From contig JAVTLE010000013.1 in NCBI GenBank assembly GCA_033439295.1, positions 1,488,001 through 1,552,000 of the forward strand: DNA of 64,000 nt, written 5' to 3'. The translations under genes were made by a program, and so were the position numbers. Origin of the DNA: Deuterostichococcus epilithicus (Eukaryota > Chlorophyta > Trebouxiophyceae > Prasiolales > Stichococcaceae). The notes under the pieces were generated by a model that saw nothing but the letters and a program-made list of their open reading frames with translations, was not told where the DNA came from and did no database searches. Shown piece by piece: positions 22,701 through 34,200 of the stretch. Position 1 is the stretch's first letter, and each line of letters starts with the position of its first letter.

Positions 22701-25700
22701 CTGCAAAGCTGGCAGCCACCAGGCAACGACAGCAGGAAGCCGCGTAGCAGGGGTTCAGGCGGCAGGGAACCATGTCGAAACGTATGAACGGGCCTGCTCC
22801 TCAGTGCGGCGGCTGGCGCGCTTGGCCTCCACCATCTGCGCCTGCAGCTCCTGCACGCGGGCCTGGAACGCCGTGTGGAAGGCAGCCACTGCCTCGTCAC
22901 TGAGCGCCCCTTGCCCGCCTGCGCACAGCAGGCAGACGCCAGCCCTGCGTAGTCAGCATCATTACCAGGTGCCTGAGGCAATAGGCGTCCCGCATGTCAA
23001 AACCCGCCTGACAGACCATGGTGATGTCAGGAGCGGCCAGACCCTGGCGGCCGCCAGCCTCCCAGGAGAGGCACCTGTGACGGGGATGCCGAGGTCGGCG
23101 CTGGCCTTGCGGATGGCGCGGTCGCGCTCCTCGACCAGGCGCTGGTGCTGCTCCGTCTGCGCCTGCAGACGATCGCGCCGCTGCGCGTTCTGCACAGCGC
23201 GCAGGAGACAAGAATGCGTGAGACGCAAGGTTGTTGCCACGTCCAATCTGGATTGCTGGCATGACGACGGCTGTGTGAAAGCCGAGCAATGCATCGCACC
23301 AACAAGCAACAACAAATGAACATGCCCTGTTCGCTGCTCCAGCCTCGTCAGCAAAGCCTCTGGGATCCAAACCACGGATGGTGGACGATGTCAAAGCGCG
23401 CACCTGGCCCTGCTGTGAGGCCAGCGCCTGCACTTCAGCACGCCTGCTGTCCGCCACCCGCTGCTCCCGCCGCAGCCCGGCCTCATCCTCGCGCGCCTGC
23501 GGCGGGCAGATGGAAAGTATATGGAGAGCAGCTCGAAGCTGTAAGGAGTTCGCCAACAGTTCATTGATCGAGTTGCATATGCACTCGTGCCGCACCATGG
23601 GATCCAGCTTGGCCGCCTTTGCTTGCAGCTCCTCCAGTCCCATCTCCAGGTCATCGGCGCCCCACCGCGCCTGTGCCAGCAGCCCGCAGTTCAGTCCTTC
23701 AACAATTCTGGGTCATCGTGCAGCGGTCGTACTCGCTGGAGTGAGCCTTGACTGCCACAAATGCCAATCATGGGTGTGCACCTGCACCTGCCTGGTCCGC
23801 GTTCCAGATCAGCATGCACAGCAATGCACCCTCACACTTGCATCGAAACCCTCTGCTGCAAGTAGCCATGCAAACCGTCGACGCCACTGCAAGTGCAGAT
23901 GCACCAAAGACAGCGTTGACGCACCGTGAAGCGTGCGAAGGCCTCGCCGTTCTGCTTGGCCAGCGTCTGCTGCTTGACCTTCAGCGTGTCCAGCGTGGCG
24001 AGGATGCTGCCGTGCTCGGTGAGCTTTGCATTCGCCTCATCCACGATCGCGTTGTGCTCCTGTCGACGTGGCAGAAGTGGGCCCGAGTGTTGGAAGTCGC
24101 TGTATCAGTCTGTCAAAGTCCTAGCATGGCGCAGCACAGGCACCCAGCATGCTGACCAACCTGACTAGCAGCAGCCACAGCGTCCACTCGAGTGTGCAAC
24201 AGGCAGCAGGCACTGACATAGGGGGGAGCCACCCTTGCAGGGCGGCGCACCTGGATCTTGGCATTGCACTCCTCGATCTGCGCCTCCAGCTCGCGCGCCT
24301 TGGTATTGCCGCCCTCGATATCCGTCCGCAGCCTGGTGGCCGTGTCCTGCGCAGCCGGACGTTCCTCGATAGAGCACGTTATATCAGTCGATGAGGGCGC
24401 TACCTCAACACTGGCGTGTCTTTGAGGCACGTACCCACAGCAACGCACAATTGGAGGACGCCGAAGCCCTGTAAAACCTCGTGAAAGGCTAGGTGATGAA
24501 CCGGACGACATGCAGCGGCACCAGGACATGCGGCGTCGAGAGGCAGGGCACCTTGTGCGTCTTGAGGTGGTCCAGCTGCAGCTTAAATTGCTTGATCTCG
24601 GCCGACTTCTCTGTGCGCAGCTTCCGCAGCGCCTCCAGCGCCTGTGTCCATATGAAGTCAGGTCGTCAGGCGGGTGGACACTGCGAGACGTGCTACATCG
24701 TCGCAGGCACCTCTGCAACACGCAGTCTTCGAGAGGGACCCTGCCCGTCATTCTGCGCAGAGGGTGCAAAGTAAGCGGGACACAGGCCGCATGGGCGGCC
24801 ATGTAAAGCGGAGAAGCATACCTTGGTATACTTGGTGGCGGCAAAGATGTCGTCGAATCTCTTCTTGAGCACTTGCCCCTCCGCCAGCGGCCAGTTGGAG
24901 TCCTCCTGGTGTACGAAGATGACATTCTCCAGCACCGCCTGCAGACAGCAAAGTATATCACTCCCGGAGATCGGGCTCTATGAAGTGGGGCCGAGGAGTG
25001 CAGGACACAGTTCGGCATTGGCATTTCCCTGTAGCAGCAACCTGCTGCCAACGTGAATTCGACGGATATCTGTCCAGGTCAAAGCCATGCGGCCATTGAG
25101 CATAGGCTCGGGAGTGTCGCAGCCCGCGCCTTTGACACGCCCATAAGCTGGGGCACGAGGCGATCGATGTCAATGCAGCGGTAGGAGATGGCTTGCTTCT
25201 CCCCGGTCTCCCTGTCGAACATCTGCACCACCTGGTCCAGCGTCTTGTACTGCACGAAGTGAACCTAACAGTGAGGATCATCCCTTCACTGTAGTTTGTG
25301 TCCTCCTTCCCAGTCTCCCTGTCAAACGTCTGCAGCACCTGGTCCAGCGCTTTCGAACGGCACCAATCCGAAGCAGGTGATTCAGCATTGAGTCCTTGTA
25401 ATTCAGCATTGAGTCCTTGTTTGTGTCCCTGATTTCATGTTGAACGTCTGCAGCACCTGGTCCAGCGCCCTGAACTGTGCCAACAAGGGTAAAGAACTTC
25501 GAGTGCTCGCACTGCTGCAAAGCACAAATACAAGCTTGGTGAAAGCTCGGCAGGAGCTGAAAGCCAGGCCCGTGTCCTGGAAGCACGTCAGATAGAACTG
25601 CTGGCAGGAGGGGCCGCCGTTTGAGCGACCTGACAAAGCACCAACCTGCAGCGTCGTCTTCTTCTGAGTCAGCTGAAAGGAGCGCATGATGACGACCGGG

Positions 25701-26316
25701 GCGTTCTGCGCCGTGCGAATGCGCAGCTTGATCTGTGCCTTCACCTCCGTTTCCCCCGCGACCTGTGGTGCAGGACACAGACTGTCAGTAGCGGACGCCT
25801 TGAAGGCTAGGCGATGGGTTTCGTCTGCCCACGTTGCACAGGCTTGCAGATTCACATTCATACTGATGCACATGCATCAGGTTGGCATGCAGGTGCAATG
25901 TCAGGTAGGCTCGCCTTTGGGTCGTTGATGAAGCTCTGCCCATTCCGGCAGTTGGGCGGCAGCTCGCCGGTGCAGGCTTGCTTGAGGCACTCGATGATAG
26001 TCTGCATCGAACGGAAGACCTTGAGTGTGAGCATTGCAACACTGCCTTGCTCCCATGTGCAACATACTGCTCGCATTGGCGCTGGACGGTGAGCTCTGCA
26101 TTCAGACGCGGTGATGAACATGTCACAGCGTTGGTTTCGCATGTCGAGCGGTGACAGTCACAGGCATTGATTTGCCACATGCTGCCAGCGCACTGTTTTG
26201 CCGGCGCCATTCTGGCCGACGATGAGAGTCAGCGGGCGGTAAAATTCGATGACATGCTGGTTGTCTGGGCTGAAGCTGCGCACGCCCTTCACTAGCAGCT
26301 TGTCGATGCTGCACAT
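13710..26316 (-). CDS. RAD50: DNA double-strand-break repair ATPase RAD50
   Basis: ATPase of the MRE11-RAD50-NBS1 complex, which tethers and processes broken DNA in the nucleus. At least 34 exons: 26316-26194, 26001-25915, 25762-25646, 25249-25130, 24938-24822, 24641-24552, 24346-24251, 24059-23925, 23670-23596, 23496-23404, 23189-23075, 22918-22782, 22593-22468, 22066-21887, 21633-21441, 21128-21008, 20725-20620, 20247-20017, 19721-19560, 19381-19298, 19081-18980, 18512-18391, 18202-18094, 17838-17747, 17550-17448, 17112-17002, 16633-16589, 16333-16244, 15939-15809, 15458-15350, 15015-14902, 14700-14590, 14327-14131, 13815-13710. About 1350 residues, close to the family's 1310. Walker [10 protein letters not shown], long coiled coils, zinc hook CYTC (20017-20247), signature RGRCSAGQK, Walker [13 protein letters not shown] and H-loop VITHDE are all present. 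Donors at 25914, 25129, 17447, 16243 and 14901 are GC. Ends at 22468, 17747 and 16589 are ambiguous, and a 12-codon exon near 16830-16860 is possible. Confidence 0.97.
14032..14153 (-). repeat. Duplicated 3' edge of RAD50 exon 14327-14131
   Basis: The junction encoding ITHDEQ and its donor (plus-strand CGCACTGCTCGTCGTGGGTG at 14126) recurs at 14032, offset 94 bases, inside the downstream intron. Further short GGGTGATGCA echoes lie between them. The copy keeps a GT after the repeated segment. Confidence 0.88.
15720..15852 (-). repeat. Duplicated 3' edge of RAD50 exon 15939-15809
   Basis: Plus-strand GGTGGCGCGC through GTGCCGAGGCTG occurs at 15811 (real exon, coding [14 protein letters not shown]) and at 15720 (copy, [14 protein letters not shown]), offset 91 bases. 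The copy lies downstream in the intron and keeps a GT at the equivalent place. Confidence 0.88.
17077..17222 (-). repeat. Duplicated 5' edge of RAD50 exon 17112-17002
   Basis: The real exon starts [11 protein letters not shown] after an acceptor at 17113. An upstream copy near 17183-17215 reads [11 protein letters not shown] and keeps its own CAG acceptor, offset 101 bases. It could act as an alternative or extra mini-exon. Confidence 0.88.
19454..19480. repeat. Octamer AGCATGCA tandem repeat
   Basis: Three to four tandem units of AGCATGCA in a RAD50 intron. Each unit contains the palindrome GCATGC. Confidence 0.9.
20521..20660 (-). repeat. Duplicated 3' edge of RAD50 exon 20725-20620
   Basis: The real exon ends [11 protein letters not shown] before the donor at 20619. 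A copy 94 bases downstream reads [11 protein letters not shown] before a GTGAGC donor at 20525. With the CAG acceptor at 20589-20591, segment 20588-20526 is exactly 63 bases, phase 0 and stop-free, so it could be a 21-codon cassette exon. Confidence 0.9.
25200..25475 (-). repeat. Three tandem versions of RAD50 exon 25249-25130 edge
   Basis: Plus-strand CACCTGGTCCAGCG occurs in the real exon (25228) and in two upstream intronic copies (about 25335 and 25453), spaced 107 and 118 bases. The real exon codes [13 protein letters not shown], copy [14 protein letters not shown] and copy [11 protein letters not shown] separate 21-bp tandem repeat (ATTCAGCATTGAGTCCTTGT) sits at 25380-25420 between copies B and C. 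Confidence 0.9.
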
Positions 26317-26936
26317 GCTTGCTACAGGTCCGCGGCACGTGTCTCGGCAGCGCCGCACATCAAGCACTTCGGAGGTGCATCAGGGGCTGCACCACCACAC
26401 CAGCGATGCGCCTTGGCACAATGTTGAGTCAATCAGTTGCTACGGCCAACCGTGCACGCTCTCTGCGCGTCTCAAGATCCTGCCAACAGTACTTGGTGAC
26501 GTTTAAACCTGCTGACAGAGCGATTGCGAAGTCATCCAGCTCGCGTGCAGTAGCTCAGCAAATTTGCATAAGACTGTCAGCCTTTGATTTCAGAATGTTG
26601 CAGGTGCAGAATGGCATTCGGTGTGTGCAAGCATGCAAACGCAGCATGCGTGCTGCGTCCACGGGCTTTGACGTAATTGCAAGTAAGCCACAAAGCTGGA
26701 CAAAGCCCATCTTAGCACTGCAGCGTAAACGTAGTCACGGTGAACAAAACTCCTGCATTGTTGTGTCCGCTCGCTGGCACGCCGTCTCCGCACGCTGCAA
26801 CGTCAACCCACCCTTGAGATCGATTCCAATCCGTGAGCAGGTCTCTGCACTGTCATTGGTGTTGGGGCGTAGCAGCACACACGACGTGCATGGTATCATC
26901 ACACGCGACCATGGCATGACATGACCCTCTGCAGCG
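26317..26936. other. Divergent RAD50/TRAPPC1 promoter region
   Basis: Shared 5' region of RAD50 (-) and TRAPPC1 (+). No gene, repeat or motif that I can name. Confidence 0.55.
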
Positions 26937-27895
26937 ATGGTGGTGCATAACATCTACATCTTCAATCGCGACGGCACTTGCCTCTACTACCATGAATGGC
27001 TGCGACCAAAGCCCGTCCGAGACGGAGCCGGCAGCGTCGTCGACGATCAGAAGATGATGTTCGGCCTGTTCTTCTCCCTGAAGACCTTTGCCGCAGCCTT
27101 GGACCCCAGGTGACGCACCGATGTCTGCATGAAATGCCACTGCGGATCATCCCCTCACCCTCTCTGGGCACAAGCTTGCGATCACTCTGGAGTTTGGCCT
27201 GATGAAATTCTGAATATGCTGCATGTGCAGGTCAAAGACGGAAGCGCAACTAGGGGCGCCGCTGCGCATTGGTGAGAACTGCAGCTTTTACAGCTTCCGC
27301 GCCAACAACTACAAATTGCACTTCTTTGAGACGCTCAGGTACGAAACATGAGCTTTCTTGACCATACAGCACAGCGATGAACTGTGCCAAGGGCTGTGTG
27401 TGACTGCACATGAAGGGCGGCGGTGCGGCATGGCATTGCTCCTGCCCTCTGACTGCCCAGCGCCTGAAGTCACACCAAAAAGCAGACTGCAACCACCGCA
27501 GCGGCCTGAAGATCGTGCTGAATACGGACGAGAACGTGGGCGACCTGCGTGAGCACATGCACTACGTGTACAGCTCCATCTTCGTGGAATATGTGACGAA
27601 GAACCCGCTATACCAGCCGGGTCAGCCGTTCAAGTACGCGGCGGCCTCTGCAATCTTTTGGAACTTGTATAGTACGATTGTTCAGCCTCAGGACTCGTCT
27701 CGTCGCAGTATCTGTCCTCCGCAGATCACCCGACAAATGTTCTGACATGACTGCATTAGCAGTGTTGCTGCCCCCATCCCTGCGGCAGCAAGCTTGCTTC
27801 CATGCAGGTGTCCACACTGCTCCTCTCATCTTCTGCGCAGCTTCGAGTACTTCACTGGCGCCCTGAACAAGTATATAAGACTGGTGGGGCTCTGA
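26937..27895 (+). CDS. TRAPPC1: TRAPP subunit 1 (Bet5/TRAPPC1)
   Basis: Core subunit of the TRAPP complex, the Rab/Ypt1 exchange factor that tethers ER-derived vesicles at the Golgi. Exons 26937-27109, 27231-27338, 27502-27633 and 27841-27895 splice in phase to about 155 residues (human protein 145). The start ATG gives VHNIYIFNRDGTCLYYHEW, the typical longin-like opening of Bet5. The middle (FRANNYKLHFFETLSGLKIV), then NTDENVGDLREHMHYVYSSI and EYVTKNPLY follow family order. The last exon codes FEYFTGALNKYIRLVGL. All donors are GT. It is divergent from RAD50 and convergent with FtsHi. Confidence 0.93.
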
Positions 27896-28259
27896 GCGAG
27901 GAGCCTGGACCATGATGGAAACAGGGCATTGGAGCGCCTGAAAACAAATGCTTTCTCTCGAAAGGCGGGCAAACTACCTAGACCTCGTGTGCGGCTCAAA
28001 AGCATGCATTCTGTCTGTGTGGTGGAAATCCAGCGATAGTTGGACGCAACCCCAGGCTGCAAGCCGTAGAACATTCAGGAAAGGGGACAAATATTTCCTC
28101 GCAACGATGAAGCACGCCCCCAACGAAGCAAGCGGGTAGTAATGAGGACAAATGAATCCAATCTAAAATTACAAGCCAAGCCCATCGTTCCATCAGCCAA
28201 ACATCACATGGTCCAAGTGGTGAGCAGGCAAGCCGCCTGCGACACTTGCCTTCCTACAG
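27896..28259. other. Convergent 3' region, TRAPPC1/FtsHi
   Basis: Untranslated and intergenic sequence. The only site recognised is a minus-strand TGTAA at 28169-28173. Confidence 0.6.
28169..28173 (-). terminator. TGTAA polyadenylation signal, FtsHi
   Basis: Chlorophyte-type signal on the minus strand, about 87 bases downstream of the FtsHi stop codon. Confidence 0.5.
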
Positions 28260-31200
28260 CTAGCCATGAATGTCAATGACGGACGGCGCAGGCGCCCACT
28301 GCTCCAGCAGAATGCCCTCATAGTCGGGCTCGTCCAGCGGTGGCGGCGGGAAGGAGGCCCCGTTGCTGGAGGCAGCATACGCCTCTGCTGCCGCCTCCCG
28401 CTCCTGCAGCCGCTGCAGCTGCTCCCGCACCTGGGCAGGCAGCATCATATCAGCAGACTGTGTCTTTCACTTGTTGTCATATTCGGAGCAGGTGATGGAC
28501 AGCAGACTGGACTCGCAGTGCATCTGCATCAAACAGCACAGAAGGGACCGGAGAGCTCTCACCAGATCTGCTCGCGACCTGCCGCCAGTGAGCTGCGCCA
28601 CCTCCAGACGCCCCACGATGACCTCCGCCGCCTGCCGCAGGTCGTCATATGCGGTGGCCACCTGCGCCCCCGGCTGCTGGAAGGTGGCCTGCCCGCTGCT
28701 GCCGCAGCCTTCCGACCGGAAGGTGGCCTCTCCCGCCGAGATCACCTGCTCAGGGGGTCGCAGCCACTGGTCAATGCCTGGCGCATGGTCTGGTGATGCG
28801 GCAGGCATGCGCATCAGATGGGCCAGTGAACGGCATCATAAGCAATAGCAACCTCTGCTGCATGTGCGAAAGCGAGCAGGGTGGGGATGACAGAGGACAT
28901 AGACCCAACACTCATGACCGCCCGACGACAACTTTACATGCTCAATTTTTGATGATGCAGCGTTCCTCACCTGGGGCGGCTGCTGCTGCTGTGCGAGGAG
29001 CTCCTCGGTGGCCGGGTCCAGCTCTGTTGGCGGCTTTGCTGCCAGGAGCTCCCTGATGCGCTCGCCGCTGACCTGCTCATCGCTGCAGTCCCAAAAGCAA
29101 GCCAATCCGTCAGGCGGCAGTCACGCGGTTGACACTTGGACACGTTTCGTCAGGGATGATTGGACCTGTTATGTCATGGAAGACTGGGCCCATTGTGTCC
29201 ACTAACAATCGCTCAATGCCATGCGACCAAAGTCCTTTTTGTGAGGTGTTCAAATGATGCGCAGCCCGGGTGTCTGCAATGACCGTTCAGGCGACACCAC
29301 CAGGCCGGAGATCGGCGCGCAGCAGCGCACGTGTTGGTGAGCAGCTCCTGTGCGAGCGTCTCGATGACGTCACGGCGGGAGCTGATCACAGCCTTCGCAC
29401 GGGCATAGGTGACCTGCAGCAGCTGCACCACCAGCGGCTCGAAGGTCGGCTCCAGCCCCTGCGGCGCGTGGAAACATAGGGTTGTCAGGGGACCTTGGGG
29501 AACATGGAGTCCAGCAGCTCCCCAGCAGGACCTGTCAGGAGCCACAAAACGGCCTGCGCGGTGCCAGGCCTTGGTTGAGGGGTCCCCGCACGCGTGCCAG
29601 CCGGGCCGTGCGCATGCGCGGTGCCAGCTGCCGGCGGGCCGCCCGGCGGGGGCTCTGGCGGCTTTGCACAGTCGGCACGCAAGCGGCATGCGTCGCAGTT
29701 CACGGTCCTGGTGCCAGCACATGAGCTCCCATCAGCCGCAGCCAGCCCCGATCGTGCACCCACCTTCGTGGTGGGGTCCTTCAGGCCGCCCATGCGCATG
29801 CTGTACGACATCGGGGTGCGCCTGAAGGCCGGGTGCAGCGTTGAGCCGCGCACCAGCCACTGCGCCAGCTCCCCTGCGCGCGCCACCTGCGGCGGCAGGC
29901 GTGCGAGCCACTGAGACAGGTTCGTGGGCTGGCGTGACGCGGCAAGCGCCGCAGCCTGACTTGCAGGCCTACAACTGGTCATGACATGCTCTCTTGAGAG
30001 CAGCGGCTGCATCTTGTCTGGACTGTGCAAAGGCACAGTCCAAAACGTCAGGTACAGCTGACTGCCCCTTGTCAGAGTTTCCCTGCCGAAGGCCACAGTG
30101 CCAAAGAGGCCACACTGGGATAACGCAGGGCGATGGCAGCAGGATGCGAAGTTAGAACCAGGTCCACGTATTGCCCTGCAGACAACTGCAGACGACTGAA
30201 GGCGCCAACTCTACTGCATTTAAAAGCCTCGTCGAAAACCTGTCAGCCTCGCACCTCGCTGGCGGTGGACAGCGTCATGCCATCGCGGCCGTAGAGGACC
30301 TCCTCCGCAGCACGCGCGGCGCACAGCGGCACCAGCAGCCGCGCCAGGTAGTCGAAGCTGCCCAGCGGGCGGCCTTCACCGTCGCGCGCCGCGTAGAACA
30401 GCTCGTGCTGCTCGTTGCCATGGGCGCCCGCCTCCTGCGGCAAGAGGGTGGGTGTGCTTGAGAGGTGCTCGAGGGCAGGCTGCCAGGTGCGAGATGCCAG
30501 GGCGCTGATGGACGCACATCGGGAGCTCGGCGGCGCATGCGTGATTGGTGGCCCAATCCAGCAACATTTCGTGACGGTGCACAGCGGGCGGACCAAGCAA
30601 GCACAGGGGCTGATGCAGCTTGCCAGCAGCGACGCCCCTCACAACTGCCCCGAGTGTGGTCTGAGCGGGTGCCGCGGGCGCCGCACCATAGGCGTGAAGA
30701 GTGTGCGGCCGAGCACGCCGCCGCGCGGCAGGATGGTGACGTGCTCGATGGGCGGGATGCCGGGCGTCAGCGAGAGCGCCACGGCGCGCGCCGCCGAGAG
30801 CGCCGCCATCCGCCGCTTGGGCTCCGAGTCCGGCAGCGGCGCCTGCCGCAGCCCCAGCCGCACCTTCTCCATGGCCTCCAGGATGACCGGCATGTCGATC
30901 TGCTTCTGGCTGCGCCGCACCTGAGCGGAAACCAAGGGGAATAACTTTGCTTTCACTATACTCTGACACCCCCTGGCGGAAAGGGCACACAGTGTGCTGG
31001 GCTCCCGACCCTGCTGCGGCGCAGCTTCCGCATGCTGCAGGTGCTGCTGCCGCGTGCCGCACTTGGACCAGTGAAATGCTGCTGTGCCGTGTGCCGCTTC
31101 AGGCCCTTCGCTACAGCCTCGGGGCCGGCGGCATGGGAGGGTCGGGCCCGGGGGTGGGCAGCGATTCCGTCGTCCTGCACGACAGCTTTCCTCCAGGGGC

Positions 31201-34200
31201 ACGCACCGCGAGGATGGCGCTCTCGTTGAGCAGGTTGGCCAGCTCGGCGCCGGAGTAGCCGATGGTCAGCTCCGCCACCTTGTGCAGCAGCGCGTCCTCC
31301 TCGTGCTCCCCGTCGCCCGACCTGTCCAGCGGCTTGTTCCGTGCGTGCACCTGCGCACGGCAACCCGCCTCGTGAGGCAAACGTCCATGCACTGTCGACT
31401 AATGTAACCAAGCCTTCCATCAGTGACATGCCTTCCCTTTGCAGCCTTTTGTTGGAGGAGGGTGCAGACACACAGGCGCTCTCAGTGTATCACGAGAGGG
31501 GGCGACGACCCAGGGGCATGCGACGGCACCTGCAGGATGCGGAAGCGGTTGATGGCGGAGGGGTTGCCCATGTAGATGCGGCGGTCGAAGCGGCCCGGCC
31601 GCATCAGCGCATCGTCCAGCAGCGCCGCCCTGTTGGTCGCGCCGACCACCAGCACCTGTCCAGCAACCGGTCTGACCATTGAGGTTCACAGTGAGCAAGC
31701 GCCCTGCACTCCGCCTCTCCAGCTGTGCCCATGCCGAGCCTCTCGAGGCGTGGACGCCACCACACGGGTGACGGCTGAGATTCTTTGAGGAAAGTTCGCG
31801 TCGCACCTGAGCCAACATTCAGGAGAGACAAACTATGGCACCTGATCATCACGCTTGAAGCCGTCCATCTCGGTGAGCAGCTGCAGCAGGCCCTGCTCCC
31901 GTTCCATGCTGCCCGAGTCCCCGCTGCTGCCGCGCGCCTTACCAATTGCATCGATCTCGTCTGCGGCATCGGCGCAAAGTGTGTGAGTTCAACAGCTGCA
32001 TGTGCATACGACTTGCTGATTTGGCGAGCGAACAGAACCTGCAACACACTCTGAGCAGCACATCCACTTCGACCAGTGACGGACGGATGTGCATGCACAC
32101 AAGAGCGCCCTCACGAGTGTTGTGCTCCTTCTGCTTGCTGGACTGCTGCGCAGGGTTCCACTTTCGGACATGTCCACACACTGCAGTCCGCCTCACCAAT
32201 GAACACGATGGATGGCGCGACCTTCCGCGCGGCGGCGAAGAGCGACCGGATGCGTGCAGAGGCGACGCCCTGGAACATCTCCACAAATTCCGCGCCGTTT
32301 GCAGAGAAGAAGGGCACACCCGCCTCGCCCGCCATCGCCTTTGCCAGGTACGTCTTGCCTGTCCCCGGCGGCCCCTCCAACAGGATCCCCTGCGGCGCAA
32401 CAACACCCGCTCAGGGAGTGTTGGCTGTCAGAGACAGGTGGGATGGTGCCCCTGTCTCGCAGCTCACATGGAAGCAGCGTTACAACGCCCGTATGGCTCC
32501 TGCCAGCCGGCGAAGGTGGCACCGCCCCACTGGAGCGCGGCGTAGACAGCCAGTCTGAGGTGCAGACCGCTGGAACCTGGCGGACAGACCGCAGCACGGT
32601 GATGCACGAGCACGGCGGCGCACCCGGTAGGGGCGGGCGCCCATGGCGCGGAAGGACGGAGCGCCCATGAGCATGTCCATGGCCACCTGGATGTCGCCCT
32701 TCACCTTGTCGATGCCCGCCACGTCCGCATACTTGACACCTGTCGCGCAGCGCATGGCATTGCTTGGAACAGCACGGCGCGCGGTCGGCCCAGGGGCAAC
32801 ACACGCCCTCGAGGGCCGTCGTGCAGGTGCTGCATGCTGTGCAGCGTGCCGTGGTGGTCATCCGCCGCAGAGCGCCGCTGTGCTCGGACGGAGCCGCCCT
32901 GGGCAGGCTGGCGCCACAGTGAACTGAGCGCGGCACGACGAGCCACCCACGGGCAGGACATTGCCACACAGTTGCGAGGCGTGGGGACGGCCACTTTGCC
33001 TCGCGCAGCTGCGTGTGACTCACATAGCTGCGAGTGCGTAGCACAGCTCCGCGAACCGCGGGAACCCGAGGCTCGAGTCAGTTCCTCGCTGTCTCACCCA
33101 GCGACGCCAGCGACGCTGAACCACTTCAGTCGGGCGTCTCGGGATTTGGCATGGCAAGTGCGTCACGAGTGAACGAGTGAACCGAACGAGTGGACTTCTC
33201 TCTCACCGAGCTTCTTGGAGTCAAGGCCCACATTGAACTCTTTCGCGCGGTGTGCGCCCAGCTCGTCCGCCATCTCCTGCATCGCGTCCTTTTTCTTCTT
33301 CCCCAGCTTGGAGGCCAGCCAGGTGCCGACGCCGACCACACCGCGAAGCGCCAGCAGCGCGAAGATGGGCAGGAACTGCCGCGCGTACTGGTTCAGCCAC
33401 ATGGACCTGCGCGGATGCAGGCGGCGGGGCGTGATGGACGTGACTGATGGCCAGACGCAGGCACCAAAGTGCCGCGCGTGCTGCTTCAGTCACATAGATG
33501 TGCGTCGACGCAGCGCTGACGTGGCAGGTGATGCGGCTTGAAGGAGTGATGCACTTCTGATGCGGTGCTTGGTAGTCTAAGACATGCCAAACAGCAGACA
33601 TTAGTCGCACTCTCCCATTCTTGTCAATGCAACAGGACAGCGGAGGGCGCATGCTGCTGGTTCGGTGTGATGCCATGTCAGGAGCTACGCAGCCTGCCGG
33701 TGCCCATCCTCACTGCATCTTGTGCACAGCACCGGTCCCACGGCCGCGCCGGTGCCCGGAGGGCTGCGGGCAGCCGCACAGGCTGTGCCTGCCCATGCAT
33801 CCCCACAGCACCTGTCCGACCGCGTCTGTGCACAGAGTTTGTGTTCGTGAAGGGGTGTAGGCGCGCACTGGTTGCTGGGGTCCACGACAGTCAGCTCGCA
33901 GTAGACCTGCCCCTCTCTCAGCAGCCGCTCGTAGGGGCACCTATTGTCCTCGTCCCTGAACGGCTGCGCCATCTTAACCTGCAGCGGCAGTCCGGGACGG
34001 CTAATGCCCAAGCTGCCAGTGGTCCGGGGCAACCAGGCGAGTGCTCAGCCAGTGCCAACGGCTTCATATGCATCCACTCCACTCCATGCAGTTGATATGT
34101 GGCCTCGACCTCAGCGGGACTCTGGAGCACACGCTGATTCAGCTGGTGTCGCTGGCCAGACAGCTGGGTGTTTGCTCCGGCTGTGGGCAACTGTGTTTTG

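Noticed and set aside
26749-26936. An upstream coding exon for TRAPPC1
   Set aside because: The ATG at 26937 already gives the conserved Bet5 N-terminus; upstream frames have no similarity.
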